From positions 1 to 45,762 of the forward strand of contig JAATFG010000138.1 in NCBI GenBank assembly GCA_015655355.1: 45,762 nucleotides of DNA. The letters are read 5' to 3'. The notes beneath the pieces were generated by a model that made no database searches, was not told the DNA's origin, and saw only the letters and a list, made by a program, of their open reading frames with translations. Of the stretch, positions 16,486 to 25,415 are shown piece by piece. Within the stretch, counting starts at the first letter, position 1, and each line of letters opens with the position of its first letter. Origin of the DNA: Lysobacterales bacterium (GTDB taxonomy: Bacteria > Pseudomonadota > Gammaproteobacteria > Xanthomonadales > Xanthomonadaceae). Both the position numbers and the translations under genes were made by a program.

Positions 16486-18294
16486 ATGACCGCTTCCACC
16501 TCCCTCCGTGTCTGCGGCCTGGCCTTGGCCTTCGGCCTGATGACTTCCCACGGCGCCGCGCGCGCGGCCACGCCGGCGAGCCCGGTCGCGGCAACGCAAA
16601 GCCCGGCGCTGAGCGTGTCCGACATCGACTTCAAGCGCGGTACCGCCGGTGAAGGTCGCCTGATCCTGCAGTTCAGCGGCGACGGCGCGGTGCCCGACCT
16701 GCGCAACCAGGGCGATTCGGTGATCGTCGACATCGGCAACGCCAGCCTCCCGGCGAACCTGCAGAAACCGCTGAACGTGGTCGATTTCGCCACCCCGGTG
16801 CAGCGTATCGACGCGCACTCGGTCGACCACGGCGCCGAACTGGTGCTGAGTACCAAGGGTGGTTTCGATTCGCTGGCCTACCAGACCGGCAACCAGTATG
16901 TGGTCGAAATCTCGCCGCGCAGCGACAAGAAGGCGATGGGCGCGTCGTCCGGCGCCGTTCCCGATGCGGCGGCGGGCAAGCGCGCGTACACCGGCACGCC
17001 GGCGACGTTCAACTTCCAGGACATCCCGGTGCGCACGGTGCTGCAACTGATCGCCGAGCAATCCAACCTGAACATCGTCGCCTCCGACACGGTCAGCGGC
17101 AACATCACCCTGCGCCTGGATCGGGTGCCGTGGGACCAGGCGCTGGACATCGTCCTGCGTGCCAAGGGCCTGGACAAGCGCCGCGACGGCAACGTGATGT
17201 GGGTCGCGCCGCAGCAGGAACTGGCCAAGTTCGAGCAGGACAAGGAAGACGCGCGCATCGCCCTCGAGCAGCGCGAAGAGATGGTCACTGACTACATCCA
17301 GATCAATTACCACAGCGCCACCGCGATCGCCAAGATCATCGACTCCTCCCGCACCGGTGGCGGCGGTGGTGGCGGCGGCAGCAGTGGCGCGCAGAATGAC
17401 GGCTTCCTGTCCGAGCGCGGCCGGGTGATTGCCGACGAGCGCACCAACATGCTGCTGGTCAACGACATCCCGAAGAAGATCGCGCACATGCGCGAACTGA
17501 TCAACCAGATCGACAAGCCGGTCGACCAGGTGTTGATCGAAGGCCGCATCGTCATTGCCACCGACAGCTTCGCCCGCGACCTCGGCGCCAAGTTCGGCGT
17601 CGGCGACAGCAAGGGCGACGGCACGCTGGGCAGCACCACCACCGGCGGCGCCACCGCGGCGGCCAACGGGTTGAACGTCAACCTGCCGGTCGGCGCGGGC
17701 ATCTACACCAAGGGCAATGCGGCGAGCATGGCCTACACGCTGCTGCGCGGCGGCTTCAACCTCGACCTCGAGTTGTCGGCGATGCAGACCGAGAGCCGCG
17801 GCGAAGTGGTGTCCAACCCGCGCATCGTCACCACCAACCAGCATACCGGCGAGATCAAGCAGGGTACCCAGATTCCCTACGTGACCACCACCGGCGGCGG
17901 CACCGCGGGCGGCGTGGCCACGCCGAACGTGCAGTTCAAGGACGCCTTGCTTGACCTGAAAGTGACCCCGACCATCACCAATGACGGTCGCGTGTTCCTC
18001 GATCTCGACCTGACCAAGAACGACGTCGGCCAGACCATCACTTTGGAAGGCTACGGCACGGTGCCGACCATCGATACGCGCGAAGTCACCACCGCCGTGC
18101 TGGTCGACGACGGCCAGACCGTGGTGATCGGCGGCGTGTACGAGTTCACCGACCAGAGCAGCGTGAGCAAGGTGCCGTTCCTCGGCGACATCCCGTTCCT
18201 CGGCAACCTGTTCAAGCAGAAGGGCCGGCAGAAGAACAAGGCCGAGCTGCTGGTGTTCATCACCCCGAAGGTGCTGCAGGTCGCCAAGAAGTAA
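16486..18294 (+). CDS. pilQ: Type IV pilus secretin PilQ
   Basis: 602 residues, somewhat short for PilQ. Signal peptide to about residue 27 (ARA-A). One AMIN domain at about 40-150 (peptidoglycan binding), an STN/N0 domain (FNFQDIPVRTVLQLIAEQSN), an N1 domain (YIQINYHSATAIAKIIDSS) interrupted by a run of eight glycines (residues from about 289), then the secretin pore (EVVSNPRIVTTNQHTGEI, VPFLGDIPFLGNLFK, KAELLVFITPKVL). It forms the multimeric outer-membrane channel for the pilus. I chose ATG 16486 because AGGGG (16474-16478) is 7 bases upstream; ATG 16468 overlaps the pilP stop but lacks a ribosome site. Many PilQ proteins have two or more AMIN domains; only one is evident here. Confidence 0.95.
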   Translation: MTASTSLRVCGLALAFGLMTSHGAARAATPASPVAATQSPALSVSDIDFKRGTAGEGRLILQFSGDGAVPDLRNQGDSVIVDIGNASLPANLQKPLNVVDFATPVQRIDAHSVDHGAELVLSTKGGFDSLAYQTGNQYVVEISPRSDKKAMGASSGAVPDAAAGKRAYTGTPATFNFQDIPVRTVLQLIAEQSNLNIVASDTVSGNITLRLDRVPWDQALDIVLRAKGLDKRRDGNVMWVAPQQELAKFEQDKEDARIALEQREEMVTDYIQINYHSATAIAKIIDSSRTGGGGGGGGSSGAQNDGFLSERGRVIADERTNMLLVNDIPKKIAHMRELINQIDKPVDQVLIEGRIVIATDSFARDLGAKFGVGDSKGDGTLGSTTTGGATAAANGLNVNLPVGAGIYTKGNAASMAYTLLRGGFNLDLELSAMQTESRGEVVSNPRIVTTNQHTGEIKQGTQIPYVTTTGGGTAGGVATPNVQFKDALLDLKVTPTITNDGRVFLDLDLTKNDVGQTITLEGYGTVPTIDTREVTTAVLVDDGQTVVIGGVYEFTDQSSVSKVPFLGDIPFLGNLFKQKGRQKNKAELLVFITPKVLQVAKK

Positions 18295-18318
18295 CCGCCG
18301 GGCTTGGCACGACGCACG

Positions 18319-18350
18319 CAACGGGCCGCCATCGCGGCCCGTTGTATTTT
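18319..18350 (+). terminator. Rho-independent terminator after pilQ
   Basis: An 11-bp perfect stem CAACGGGCCGC / GCGGCCCGTTG with a CATC loop, followed by TATTTT. It closes the pilMNOPQ operon. Confidence 0.9.
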
Positions 18351-18433
18351 GCACGACGTGAACTGTTGGCACATGCGCCGCGGAGCCGGCGGAACCAACA
18401 TGGCACACTGCAGTCACAACGCACCCTGCCAGA

Positions 18434-19465
18434 ATGCCGGACATGGATATTCCCACCCCGCCGCCCGCTCCCGTGTTGCCCGATGCCGAACATGCGCGCC
18501 TGCACGCGGCTTTCGCCGAGTTGCGCGATGCGCTTTCGCAACAGATCGTCGGCCAGAGCGCGCTGGTCGAACGCCTGCTGATCGCCTTGCTCGCCGATGG
18601 CCACCTGCTGGTCGAAGGTGCGCCCGGCCTGGCGAAAACCACCGCGATCCGCGCTTTGGCGGCGCGGCTCGAAGCCGATTTCGCCCGTGTGCAATTCACC
18701 CCCGACCTGCTGCCGGCCGACGTCACCGGCACCGAAGTGTGGCGCCCGCAGGAAGCGCGCTTCGAGTTCCAGCGCGGCCCGGTGTTCCATTCGCTGCTGC
18801 TGGCCGACGAAATCAACCGCGCCCCGGCGAAAGTGCAGTCCGCGTTGCTGGAAGCGATGGGCGAACGCCAGGTCACCGTCGGCGGCAGCACGTATCCGTT
18901 GCCGCCGTTGTTCCTGGTGATGGCCACGCAGAACCCGATCGAGCAGGAAGGCACCTTCCCGTTGCCGGAAGCGCAGCTCGACCGCTTCCTGATGCACGTG
19001 CGCATCGGTTATCCCGACGCTTCGGCGGAAAGCGAGATCCTGCGCCTGGCGCGGGCGCAGGCGACTTCGACCCTGGCGAAAACTTCGCCGGAGCAGGCGC
19101 TGAAGCTGGCGCAGGACGACGTGTTCGCCGCGCGCCGCGCCGTGCTCGACCTGCATTTCGCGCCGCAGCTGGAGCGTTATCTGATCGAAATCGTCCTCGC
19201 CTCGCGCGACGCGAAACGCTATGACGCGGCGCTGGCGCGGCGCATTGCGTGGGGCGCCAGCCCGCGCGGGTCGATCGCGCTGGAGCGTTGCGCGCGTGCG
19301 CGCGCATGGCTGGCCGGCCGCGATTACGTCACCCCCGAGGACATCCGCGCGATCGCCCCGGACGTGCTGCGCCATCGCGTGCTGCCCAGCTACGAAGCCA
19401 CCGCCGAAGGCTGGGACGGGGACAGGCTGGTCGCCGCGCTGCTCGACAAGGTGCCCCTGCCTTGA
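18434..19465 (+). CDS. MoxR family AAA+ ATPase
   Basis: 343 residues. Cytoplasmic AAA+ chaperone of the MoxR class, usually encoded with DUF58 and VWA proteins and thought to help assemble or activate them. Walker A GAPGLAKTT (residues 62-70), Walker B LLLADEINRA (121-130), sensor 1 MATQNPIEQEGTFPLPEAQL, and the arginine region DRFLMHVRIGYP. C-terminal lid with DYVTPEDIRAIAPDVLRHR. Two in-frame starts, ATG 18434 and ATG 18443; neither has a Shine-Dalgarno. CAGAAT at 18430-18435 resembles a -10, which would make a transcript beginning near ATG 18443 leaderless. First gene of a six-gene operon ending at 25311. Confidence 0.93.
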   Translation: MPDMDIPTPPPAPVLPDAEHARLHAAFAELRDALSQQIVGQSALVERLLIALLADGHLLVEGAPGLAKTTAIRALAARLEADFARVQFTPDLLPADVTGTEVWRPQEARFEFQRGPVFHSLLLADEINRAPAKVQSALLEAMGERQVTVGGSTYPLPPLFLVMATQNPIEQEGTFPLPEAQLDRFLMHVRIGYPDASAESEILRLARAQATSTLAKTSPEQALKLAQDDVFAARRAVLDLHFAPQLERYLIEIVLASRDAKRYDAALARRIAWGASPRGSIALERCARARAWLAGRDYVTPEDIRAIAPDVLRHRVLPSYEATAEGWDGDRLVAALLDKVPLP

Positions 19466-19483
19466 TGCGCATGGAGCGCCGCG

Positions 19484-20380
19484 ATGAGTGACGGCATCGT
19501 CCCGACGCTGCAGGAACTGATCGCGCTGCGCGAAGCCGCGCAGCGGCGCGTGTCGGCGCGCAAGGGCCGCTTCGGCATCAGCGGCGCATCCGTGTCGCCG
19601 TTGCGCGGGCGCGGCATGGAATACGCCGAATCGCGCGAGTATTCGATTGGCGACGACGTGCGCCATATCGACTGGCGCATCACCGCGCGCAGTGGGCGCA
19701 CGCACACCAAGCTGTTCCAGGCCGAGCGCGAACGCCTCACCCTGATCGTCGCCGATACCTCGCCGGCGCTGTATTTCGGCACGCGCACGCGCTTCAAGTC
19801 GGTGCAGGCCGCGCGCGCCGGCGCGGTCGCGGCATGGGCCGCATTGCGCGACGGCGACCGCATCGCCGCGTTGCGCGGCGCGAAAAGCGAAGCGCCCTTG
19901 CCGCCGATGTCCGGCACGCGTGGCGTGCTGCGCGTGCTCGATGCAATGACGCGCTGGTACGCGCAAGCGCCCGCCGATGATGCAGGCCTGGCGTTCGCGC
20001 TCGATCATGCCGCGCGCGTGCTGCGCCCGGGTTCGCGCCTGGTTGTGCTGGCCGATGCGTCGAGCGCGGCGGCCATCGATGCGACGCGCTGGGCCGCATT
20101 GTCCGCGCACCACGAAGTCGTGCTGCTGTTGCTGACCGATGCGCTGGAGCAGCAGCCACCGCGCGCGATGCTGCCGTTTGCCAGCGCGGGTACGCGCATC
20201 GAACTGGACTTGCTCGGCAACGCGCAACGCGAACGCTGGGACGCGGAATTCGTGCAGCCGTTTCGGCGGATGCTGGAAGAGTTGCCCAAACGCGGCGTGC
20301 GTACCGCGGCGCTGCCGACCGACGCGGCCAGCGACGCGTGGTTGCCGCTGTTTTCCGGCGCGCAGGCGCAGGTGGCGTGA
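19484..20380 (+). CDS. DUF58 domain-containing protein
   Basis: 298 residues. The DUF58 signature is clear: GRGMEYAESREYSIGDDVRH followed by IDWRITARSGRTHTKLFQAE. A VWA-like Rossmann core follows (LTLIVADTSPALYFGT, LRPGSRLVVLADASS). No membrane segment is evident. DUF58 proteins occur almost always between MoxR and VWA genes, as here; the molecular role is not settled. ATG 19484 has GGAG at 19473-19476. It overlaps the next gene by one base (TGATG). Confidence 0.92.
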   Translation: MSDGIVPTLQELIALREAAQRRVSARKGRFGISGASVSPLRGRGMEYAESREYSIGDDVRHIDWRITARSGRTHTKLFQAERERLTLIVADTSPALYFGTRTRFKSVQAARAGAVAAWAALRDGDRIAALRGAKSEAPLPPMSGTRGVLRVLDAMTRWYAQAPADDAGLAFALDHAARVLRPGSRLVVLADASSAAAIDATRWAALSAHHEVVLLLLTDALEQQPPRAMLPFASAGTRIELDLLGNAQRERWDAEFVQPFRRMLEELPKRGVRTAALPTDAASDAWLPLFSGAQAQVA

Positions 20381-20838
20381 TGGAAAGCCATCCGCAATCG
20401 CTGCCGTTGCGCGATGCGCATCTGCCGCCGCCGCCGGCGTGGTGGCCGCCGGCGCCGGGCTGGTGGCTGCTGTTCACGTTGCTGCTGGCGCTCGTCGCGC
20501 TGGGGCTGTTTTTTCGTCAGCGCCGGCACAGGCGTTCGCGTGCGTGGCAAGCCTTGTTCGACGCCGCCGATGCACGGGAATCCGCAAGCGCGCGCATCGC
20601 CACGATGTCCGAATTGCTGCGCCGCGCCGCGCGTGAAGTCGACGCGAACGCGGTGAACCTGCAAGGCGAGGACTGGTTGCGTTTCCTCGATGGGAAAAAT
20701 CCGCGCGGTTTCGTCGATGGTGCCGGACGTGCGCTGCTGGATGGCGCGTTCCGTCGCGACGCTGGCGTGGAGGAAGCCGATGCGCTCGCGCCCGTCGCGC
20801 GCGCGCGCTTCCTCGAACTGATGGCGGGCCGGCGATGA
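20380..20838 (+). CDS. DUF4381 family membrane protein
   Basis: 152 residues. A Pro/Trp-rich N-terminus (LPPPPAWWPPAPGWW) leads into one transmembrane helix (LLFTLLLALVALGLFF), then a basic stretch and a cytoplasmic domain with LRRAAREVDANAVNLQGEDW and FLDGKNPRGF. This arrangement, and the position between DUF58 and the first VWA gene, match DUF4381. Probable small membrane component of the MoxR/VWA complex. Start overlaps the DUF58 stop (TGATG), and the end overlaps the next start (ATGA). Confidence 0.88.
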   Translation: MESHPQSLPLRDAHLPPPPAWWPPAPGWWLLFTLLLALVALGLFFRQRRHRRSRAWQALFDAADARESASARIATMSELLRRAAREVDANAVNLQGEDWLRFLDGKNPRGFVDGAGRALLDGAFRRDAGVEEADALAPVARARFLELMAGRR

Positions 20839-21860
20839 ATTCCGTCGCGCACTGGCTGCTGCAGTGGCGCGAGGTCTTCGGCGGTTTTGCCTGGCCGTGG
20901 GCGTTCGCGGCGTTGCCGTTGCCGCTGCTGGCGCGTTGGCTGTTGCCGGCGCGCGGCAGCGCTGCGCCGGCATTGAACGTGCCATTCGGTACGCGCCTGC
21001 AGGCGCTCGCCGACGGCGGCAATCCGCTGCACGCAGGCGCAAGGCGCATCGCATTGTGGCTCGCGGTCGCGGCATGGATTTGCCTGTGCGCGGCGCTGGC
21101 GCGGCCGCAGCAGCTCGGCGATGCGGTCGCGCCGCCGCAGAGCGCGCGCAGCCTGATGCTCGCGGTCGACTTGAGCGGCAGCATGAGCGAGACCGACATG
21201 GAACTGGGTGGGCGTCCGGTCGAACGCGCCACCGCGGCGAAGGCGGTGATCGGCGATTTCCTCGACCGCCGCGCCGGCGACCGCGTCGGCCTGCTGGTGT
21301 TCGGCACGCGCGCATACACCTTGGCGCCGCTGACTTTCGACCGCAACGCGGTGCGCGAACAATTGCGCGACAGCGTCGTCGGCCTCGCCGGCCGCGAAAC
21401 CGCGCTCGGCGATGCGATTGGCCTGGCGGTGAAACGCCTGCGCGAACAGCCGCCGGGCCAGCGCGTGCTGATCGTGCTGACCGATGGCGTCAACACCGCC
21501 GGCGAACTCGATCCGCTCAAGGCCGCGGAACTGGCGCAGAGTGAAGGCGTGCGCGTGCACGCCATCGGCTTCGGCGGGGGTGGCAGCGTGCTGTCGGTGT
21601 TCGGCCTGCCGGTGGCCGGTGGCGACGACGACATCGACGAAACCACGCTGAAGAAGATCGCCGGCATGACCGGCGGCCGTTATTTCCGCGCGCGCGACAC
21701 CGGCGAGCTTGCGCAGATCTACGCCGAGCTGGACGGGATCGAGCCGGTGCAACAGGAAGGCAGGAAAGTACGTCCGCGCATCGAGCGTTATCCGTTGCCG
21801 CTGCTGTTCGCGCTGGGCTTTGGCTTGCTCGCTTTTGTCTGGCCGAGGTCGCGCGCATGA
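20835..21860 (+). CDS. VWA domain membrane protein (BatA-like)
   Basis: 341 residues. Two N-terminal transmembrane helices (about 18-37 and 70-90), a von Willebrand A domain with an intact MIDAS motif DLSGSMS (Asp112, Ser114, Ser116), the Thr in APLTFDRNAV, and the second Asp in VLTDGVNTAGE. A C-terminal transmembrane helix (YPLPLLFALGFGLLAFVW) follows. The domain presumably faces the periplasm and binds a partner through a divalent metal. Resembles BatA of Bat (aerotolerance) operons; whether it confers oxygen tolerance is unproven. Overlaps both neighbours by 4 bases (ATGA). Confidence 0.92.
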   Translation: MNSVAHWLLQWREVFGGFAWPWAFAALPLPLLARWLLPARGSAAPALNVPFGTRLQALADGGNPLHAGARRIALWLAVAAWICLCAALARPQQLGDAVAPPQSARSLMLAVDLSGSMSETDMELGGRPVERATAAKAVIGDFLDRRAGDRVGLLVFGTRAYTLAPLTFDRNAVREQLRDSVVGLAGRETALGDAIGLAVKRLREQPPGQRVLIVLTDGVNTAGELDPLKAAELAQSEGVRVHAIGFGGGGSVLSVFGLPVAGGDDDIDETTLKKIAGMTGGRYFRARDTGELAQIYAELDGIEPVQQEGRKVRPRIERYPLPLLFALGFGLLAFVWPRSRA

Positions 21861-23629
21861 ATGCCTGGCTGCACGCATTGCCGGTTTCCTGGTTGCACTT
21901 CATGCGTCCGCACTGGTTGTGGGCGTTGCTTGCGTTGCCGCCGTTGTTTTTCGCGTGGCGAAAAAAACGCCAGCGCGCGAACGTGTGGCGCGACGCGGTC
22001 GATGCGCATCTGTTGCCGCATTTGCTCGCCGGCGAAGGCAAGGCGCTGCATGGCGGTTTCGCGTTCGCCGCGCTGGCGTGGACGCTCGCGGTACTGGCGC
22101 TGGCCGGCCCGAGCTGGCGCCAGGGCGAGCAGGCGCTGTGGCAATCGAAACAGCCGCTGGTGGTCGCGCTCGATCTGTCCAGCGCGGCGAATGCGAACGA
22201 CCTGCCGCCATCGCGCCTGCTGCAGGCGCGGGCGAAGCTGCAAACCTTGCTCGACGAGCGCAGCGGTGGCGAGGTCGCGCTGGTCGCCTATGCCGGCGAT
22301 GCCTTCACCGTCGCGCCGCTGACCGACGATGCGCGCAATCTCGCCCTGTTCCTCGATGCGCTCGACCCGGGCGTGATGCCGGTCGACGGGCAGGATGCCG
22401 CGCGCGCGGTCGCGTTGTCGGCGCAACTGCTGAAGTCGGCCGGTTTCGGCCACGGCGACATCCTGCTCATCACCGATCACGCCGACGATGCCGCGAGCGC
22501 GGCGGCCGGCCTCGCGTTCGGCGCGGGCTATCGCGTTTCCGCGCTTGGCCTCGGCACGCGCAATGGCGCGGCATACCAGACCGCGGATGGCCGCATCGGC
22601 CAGGCGCATCTGGATGCATCGTCACTGCGCGCGCTGGCGGAGAAAGGCGGCGGCGATTACCAGGCCTTGACTGCCGGCGACGCGGATTTGCGCGCGCTCG
22701 GCGTGCTCGACCCGCAGGCGGCCGCACGCCAACAGGAAAAGGGCGAGAAGCGCCTGTCCTGGGAAGACGATGGCTATTGGCTGTTGTTGCCGCTGATGGT
22801 GCTGGCCGTGTTCGCGTTCCGCCGCGGCGTGCTCGGCATCGTGCTGTGCGTCGCCCTGTTGCCGCTGGCGCAACCGGCACGGGCGCAGACGCATCTGTGG
22901 ATCCGCGCCGACCAGGCGCAGCAGAAGCGGATCGAGCAAGGCGTGCAGGCCTATAACCGCGGTGACTACAAGACTGCCGAAAAAACTTTGCGCGGCCTGG
23001 ATCTGCCCGATGCGCAATACGACCTGGCCAACGCGCTGGCGAAGCAGGGCAAGTACGAGGAAGCGCTCGCCGCCTACGACGATGCGCTGAAAAAACAAGC
23101 GCAAATGCCCGATGCGCAGGCCAATCGCACCCTCGTGCTCGAAGCGATGAAGCAGCAGCAGAAAAACGGCCAGGGCCAATCGCAAAGCGGTGGTGGTTCG
23201 TCGTCGCAAGGCAAGGGCCAGCAGGGCGGCGACAAGTCGCGGCAACAAGGGCAGAAATCGGACGATCCGTCGCGGCAGCAAGGCCAGCCGCAGGATGCGC
23301 AAGCGCAATCGAAGCAGGATTCGCGGCAGGATGGCAAGCAGGACAGGAACGGACAGGACGCTCAACAGCAGGCTGCGCAGGACAATCCGCAGAACCAGCA
23401 GCAAGCCGATGCCGCGCAGCGCCGGCAGATGCAGCAGGCGATGAAACAGCAGCAGGCGTCGTCGTCACGGCAGAACGGGCAGGCGCAGCCGGCGCAGGAA
23501 AGCGCGCAGGAACGCGAGCGCCGGCAAGCGACGGACGCGTGGCTGCGGCGCGTGCCGGACGATCCCGGCGGCCTGCTGCGCACCAAGTTCCGTCTCGAAT
23601 ACGAACGCCGGCAGAAGGAAGGGCGATGA
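21857..23629 (+). CDS. VWA/TPR fusion protein (BatB-BatC-like)
   Basis: 590 residues. N-terminal membrane helices (about 18-35, 68-85); a VWA domain at about 98-290 whose MIDAS reads DLSSA (Asp106, Ser108, Ala110), so the last serine is missing; a membrane segment at about 307-340 ending in a signal-like ARAQ; TPR units at about 350-430 (IEQGVQAYNRGDYKTAEKTL, AQYDLANALAKQGKYEEAL); and a Gln/Ser/Gly-rich low-complexity tail at about 432-555, ending in DAWLRRVPDDPGGLLRTKFR. It merges what are separate BatB and BatC proteins elsewhere. The altered MIDAS suggests metal-independent or lost ligand binding. Confidence 0.9.
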   Translation: MNAWLHALPVSWLHFMRPHWLWALLALPPLFFAWRKKRQRANVWRDAVDAHLLPHLLAGEGKALHGGFAFAALAWTLAVLALAGPSWRQGEQALWQSKQPLVVALDLSSAANANDLPPSRLLQARAKLQTLLDERSGGEVALVAYAGDAFTVAPLTDDARNLALFLDALDPGVMPVDGQDAARAVALSAQLLKSAGFGHGDILLITDHADDAASAAAGLAFGAGYRVSALGLGTRNGAAYQTADGRIGQAHLDASSLRALAEKGGGDYQALTAGDADLRALGVLDPQAAARQQEKGEKRLSWEDDGYWLLLPLMVLAVFAFRRGVLGIVLCVALLPLAQPARAQTHLWIRADQAQQKRIEQGVQAYNRGDYKTAEKTLRGLDLPDAQYDLANALAKQGKYEEALAAYDDALKKQAQMPDAQANRTLVLEAMKQQQKNGQGQSQSGGGSSSQGKGQQGGDKSRQQGQKSDDPSRQQGQPQDAQAQSKQDSRQDGKQDRNGQDAQQQAAQDNPQNQQQADAAQRRQMQQAMKQQQASSSRQNGQAQPAQESAQERERRQATDAWLRRVPDDPGGLLRTKFRLEYERRQKEGR

Positions 23630-25311
23630 AACTCCGTGCTGCGATGTGCTTGTTGGGCCTGGCGGTTTTCGCGTTGCCTTCGTCGGCGACGACGCGCGCG
23701 TGGCTGGACCGCGCGCAGGCCGCATCCGGACAGGCGGTCACGCTCAACATCGAAACCGACCAGATGGGCGCGAATCCGGATTTCTCCGCGCTGGACAAGG
23801 ATTTCCAGGTCATCGGCCGCAACAGCGGGCAGCAGTGGTCGATGCTCGACGGGCAGACGCACGGCTCGCTGCTGATCGCGCTGGTGTTGCAGCCGCGCCG
23901 CGAAGGCGCGCTGGCGATCCCGGCGCTGCGCATCGGCGGCGACACCACCCCGCCGCTGCGCCTCGACGTGCGTGCCGCCACGCCGGCCAGCGCGAACGAC
24001 CCGAACGCCAAGGCCTTCATCGAAACCGAAGTCGACGACGCCAATCCCTACGTGCAGCAGAGCGTCGGCGTCACCGTGCGCCTGTATTACGCGGTGCCGC
24101 TGCAGACCGGGCAGCTCGATCTCGACGCGCCGCTAGGCGCCTCGCTGCAACGCGTCGGCGACGACGTGCAATCGCAGCGCGACGTGCATGATCGCCATTT
24201 CAACGTGGTCGAGCGCCACTACCTGCTGGTCGCCGACCACAGTGGGCCGCTGGCCTTGCCGGCGGCGCGTTTCAGCGGGCAGGGTGTCGGCGGATTCTTC
24301 GACGACATGTTCGGCAAGGATGCCGCGCTCGGCGCGGTCGGCACGCCGCGCACGCTCAACGTGCGCGCGCAGCCGGACAATGCGCCGCAACCGTGGCTGC
24401 CGTTGCGCGACCTGCAACTCAAATACCTCGCCACGCCGCAGAATTTGCGCGCCGGCGAAGCGGCGACGCTGACCGTGCAGGCCACCGCGCTGGGCGCGAC
24501 GAAAGCGCAGATGCCGGAATTGCCGACGCCGTCGGCACCGGGCGCGCAGGTGTTCGCCGACCCGGTGCAATACGCCGAAAGCCTGCGCGGCGGCGTGCCA
24601 CAGGTGACCGCGACGCGGCGTTATTCGCTGGTGCCCGAAGGCAGCGGCGAGTTGCACGTCGCCGGCCTGCGCATGGGCTGGTGGGACGTGCAGGCCGGCG
24701 CGGCGAAAACCGCGACGCTGCCGAACCTCGATTTCCATGTCGCGCCCGGCAGTGGCGGTTTTTCCAACCGGCAGTTGCCGAGCGTGCCGGTGGCGACCGC
24801 TGCCGCGCCGGGCGCGTCGAACCTGGCGCCTGCGTCGCCGCCTTTGTTCGCCGCGATTCCCGTGTTCGCATGGCCGCTGCTGGCGGTCGCATTCGCCCTG
24901 CTGTGGCTGCTGACGCTGGCATGGGCGCTGCGGCGCAGGCCGCGCGCCGCGAAATCGGTCGACAGTGGCGCGACGGCGGATGGCGTGGCATCGAATGCAA
25001 CCCAAGCCATCGCATCGCGCGCCAACTCGAACGATTTGCGCAAGGCGCTGGACACCGGTTCGCTAGACGACGTCGGCGATGCATTGCGCGCAATGCACGC
25101 GCCGCCGCTGGCCGACCTCGATGCCTTGATCGTGCAATTGGACGATGCGATCCAGCGCGATGCCATCGAGCAACTGCGTCGTGCGCGCTGGGCGGGTGGC
25201 GATGGTTCCGCCGCGCGTGCCGCGCTGCGTGCCGCGTTCAAGTCCGGGCCGAAGTGGAAAGCGCAGGGAAAACCCGGGAAACCCGTGTTGTCGCCGTTGT
25301 ATCCGCGCTGA
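23626..25311 (+). CDS. BatD family protein
   Basis: 561 residues. Signal peptide (AMCLLGLAVFALPSSA), several Ig-like beta domains typical of BatD (VTLNIETDQMGANPDFS, DKDFQVIGRNSGQQWS, GVTVRLYYAVPLQTGQLDL), a late transmembrane helix (AAIPVFAWPLLAVAFALLWL, about residues 405-425) and a helical cytoplasmic tail. BatD proteins are large membrane-anchored periplasmic proteins at the end of MoxR/VWA operons. Last gene of the operon; its start overlaps the preceding stop (ATGA). No terminator follows; the repeat at 25315-25371 lies immediately downstream and may serve as the 3' barrier. Confidence 0.9.
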   Translation: MKLRAAMCLLGLAVFALPSSATTRAWLDRAQAASGQAVTLNIETDQMGANPDFSALDKDFQVIGRNSGQQWSMLDGQTHGSLLIALVLQPRREGALAIPALRIGGDTTPPLRLDVRAATPASANDPNAKAFIETEVDDANPYVQQSVGVTVRLYYAVPLQTGQLDLDAPLGASLQRVGDDVQSQRDVHDRHFNVVERHYLLVADHSGPLALPAARFSGQGVGGFFDDMFGKDAALGAVGTPRTLNVRAQPDNAPQPWLPLRDLQLKYLATPQNLRAGEAATLTVQATALGATKAQMPELPTPSAPGAQVFADPVQYAESLRGGVPQVTATRRYSLVPEGSGELHVAGLRMGWWDVQAGAAKTATLPNLDFHVAPGSGGFSNRQLPSVPVATAAAPGASNLAPASPPLFAAIPVFAWPLLAVAFALLWLLTLAWALRRRPRAAKSVDSGATADGVASNATQAIASRANSNDLRKALDTGSLDDVGDALRAMHAPPLADLDALIVQLDDAIQRDAIEQLRRARWAGGDGSAARAALRAAFKSGPKWKAQGKPGKPVLSPLYPR

Positions 25312-25314
25312 GCC

Positions 25315-25371
25315 TTTCCCCTCTCCCCTCGTGGGAGAGAGTGGCGCGAAGGCGCCGGGAGAGGGGGGAAA
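25315..25371. repeat. REP-like imperfect palindrome, copy A
   Basis: Tripartite structure. Outer arms TTTCCCCTCTCCC and GGGAGAGGGGGGAAA pair with a two-base bulge. Inside are CTCTCCC-CTCGT-GGGAGAG (25321-25339) and GGCGC-GAAG-GCGCC (25343-25356). Related copies lie at 28981, 29062, 32778 and 44383. Confidence 0.85.
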
Positions 25372-25378
25372 CCGCGTT

Positions 25379-25387
25379 TGCTAAGAT
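25379..25387 (+). promoter_or_regulatory. Extended -10 (TGC-TAAGAT) upstream of the symporter gene
   Basis: TGCTAAGAT lies 29 bases before the symporter ATG and directly after repeat copy A. It resembles the extended -10 elements before gltA and gap. No convincing -35. Confidence 0.45.
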
Positions 25388-25415
25388 TCCCGAATCCATT
25401 TTCAGGGAATCCCGA

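Noticed and set aside
23155..23520. Candidate tandem repeat or microsatellite in the VWA/TPR gene
   Set aside because: It is a Gln-rich low-complexity protein tail with mixed CAG/CAA and other codons, without a fixed unit. It is reported as part of the gene instead.
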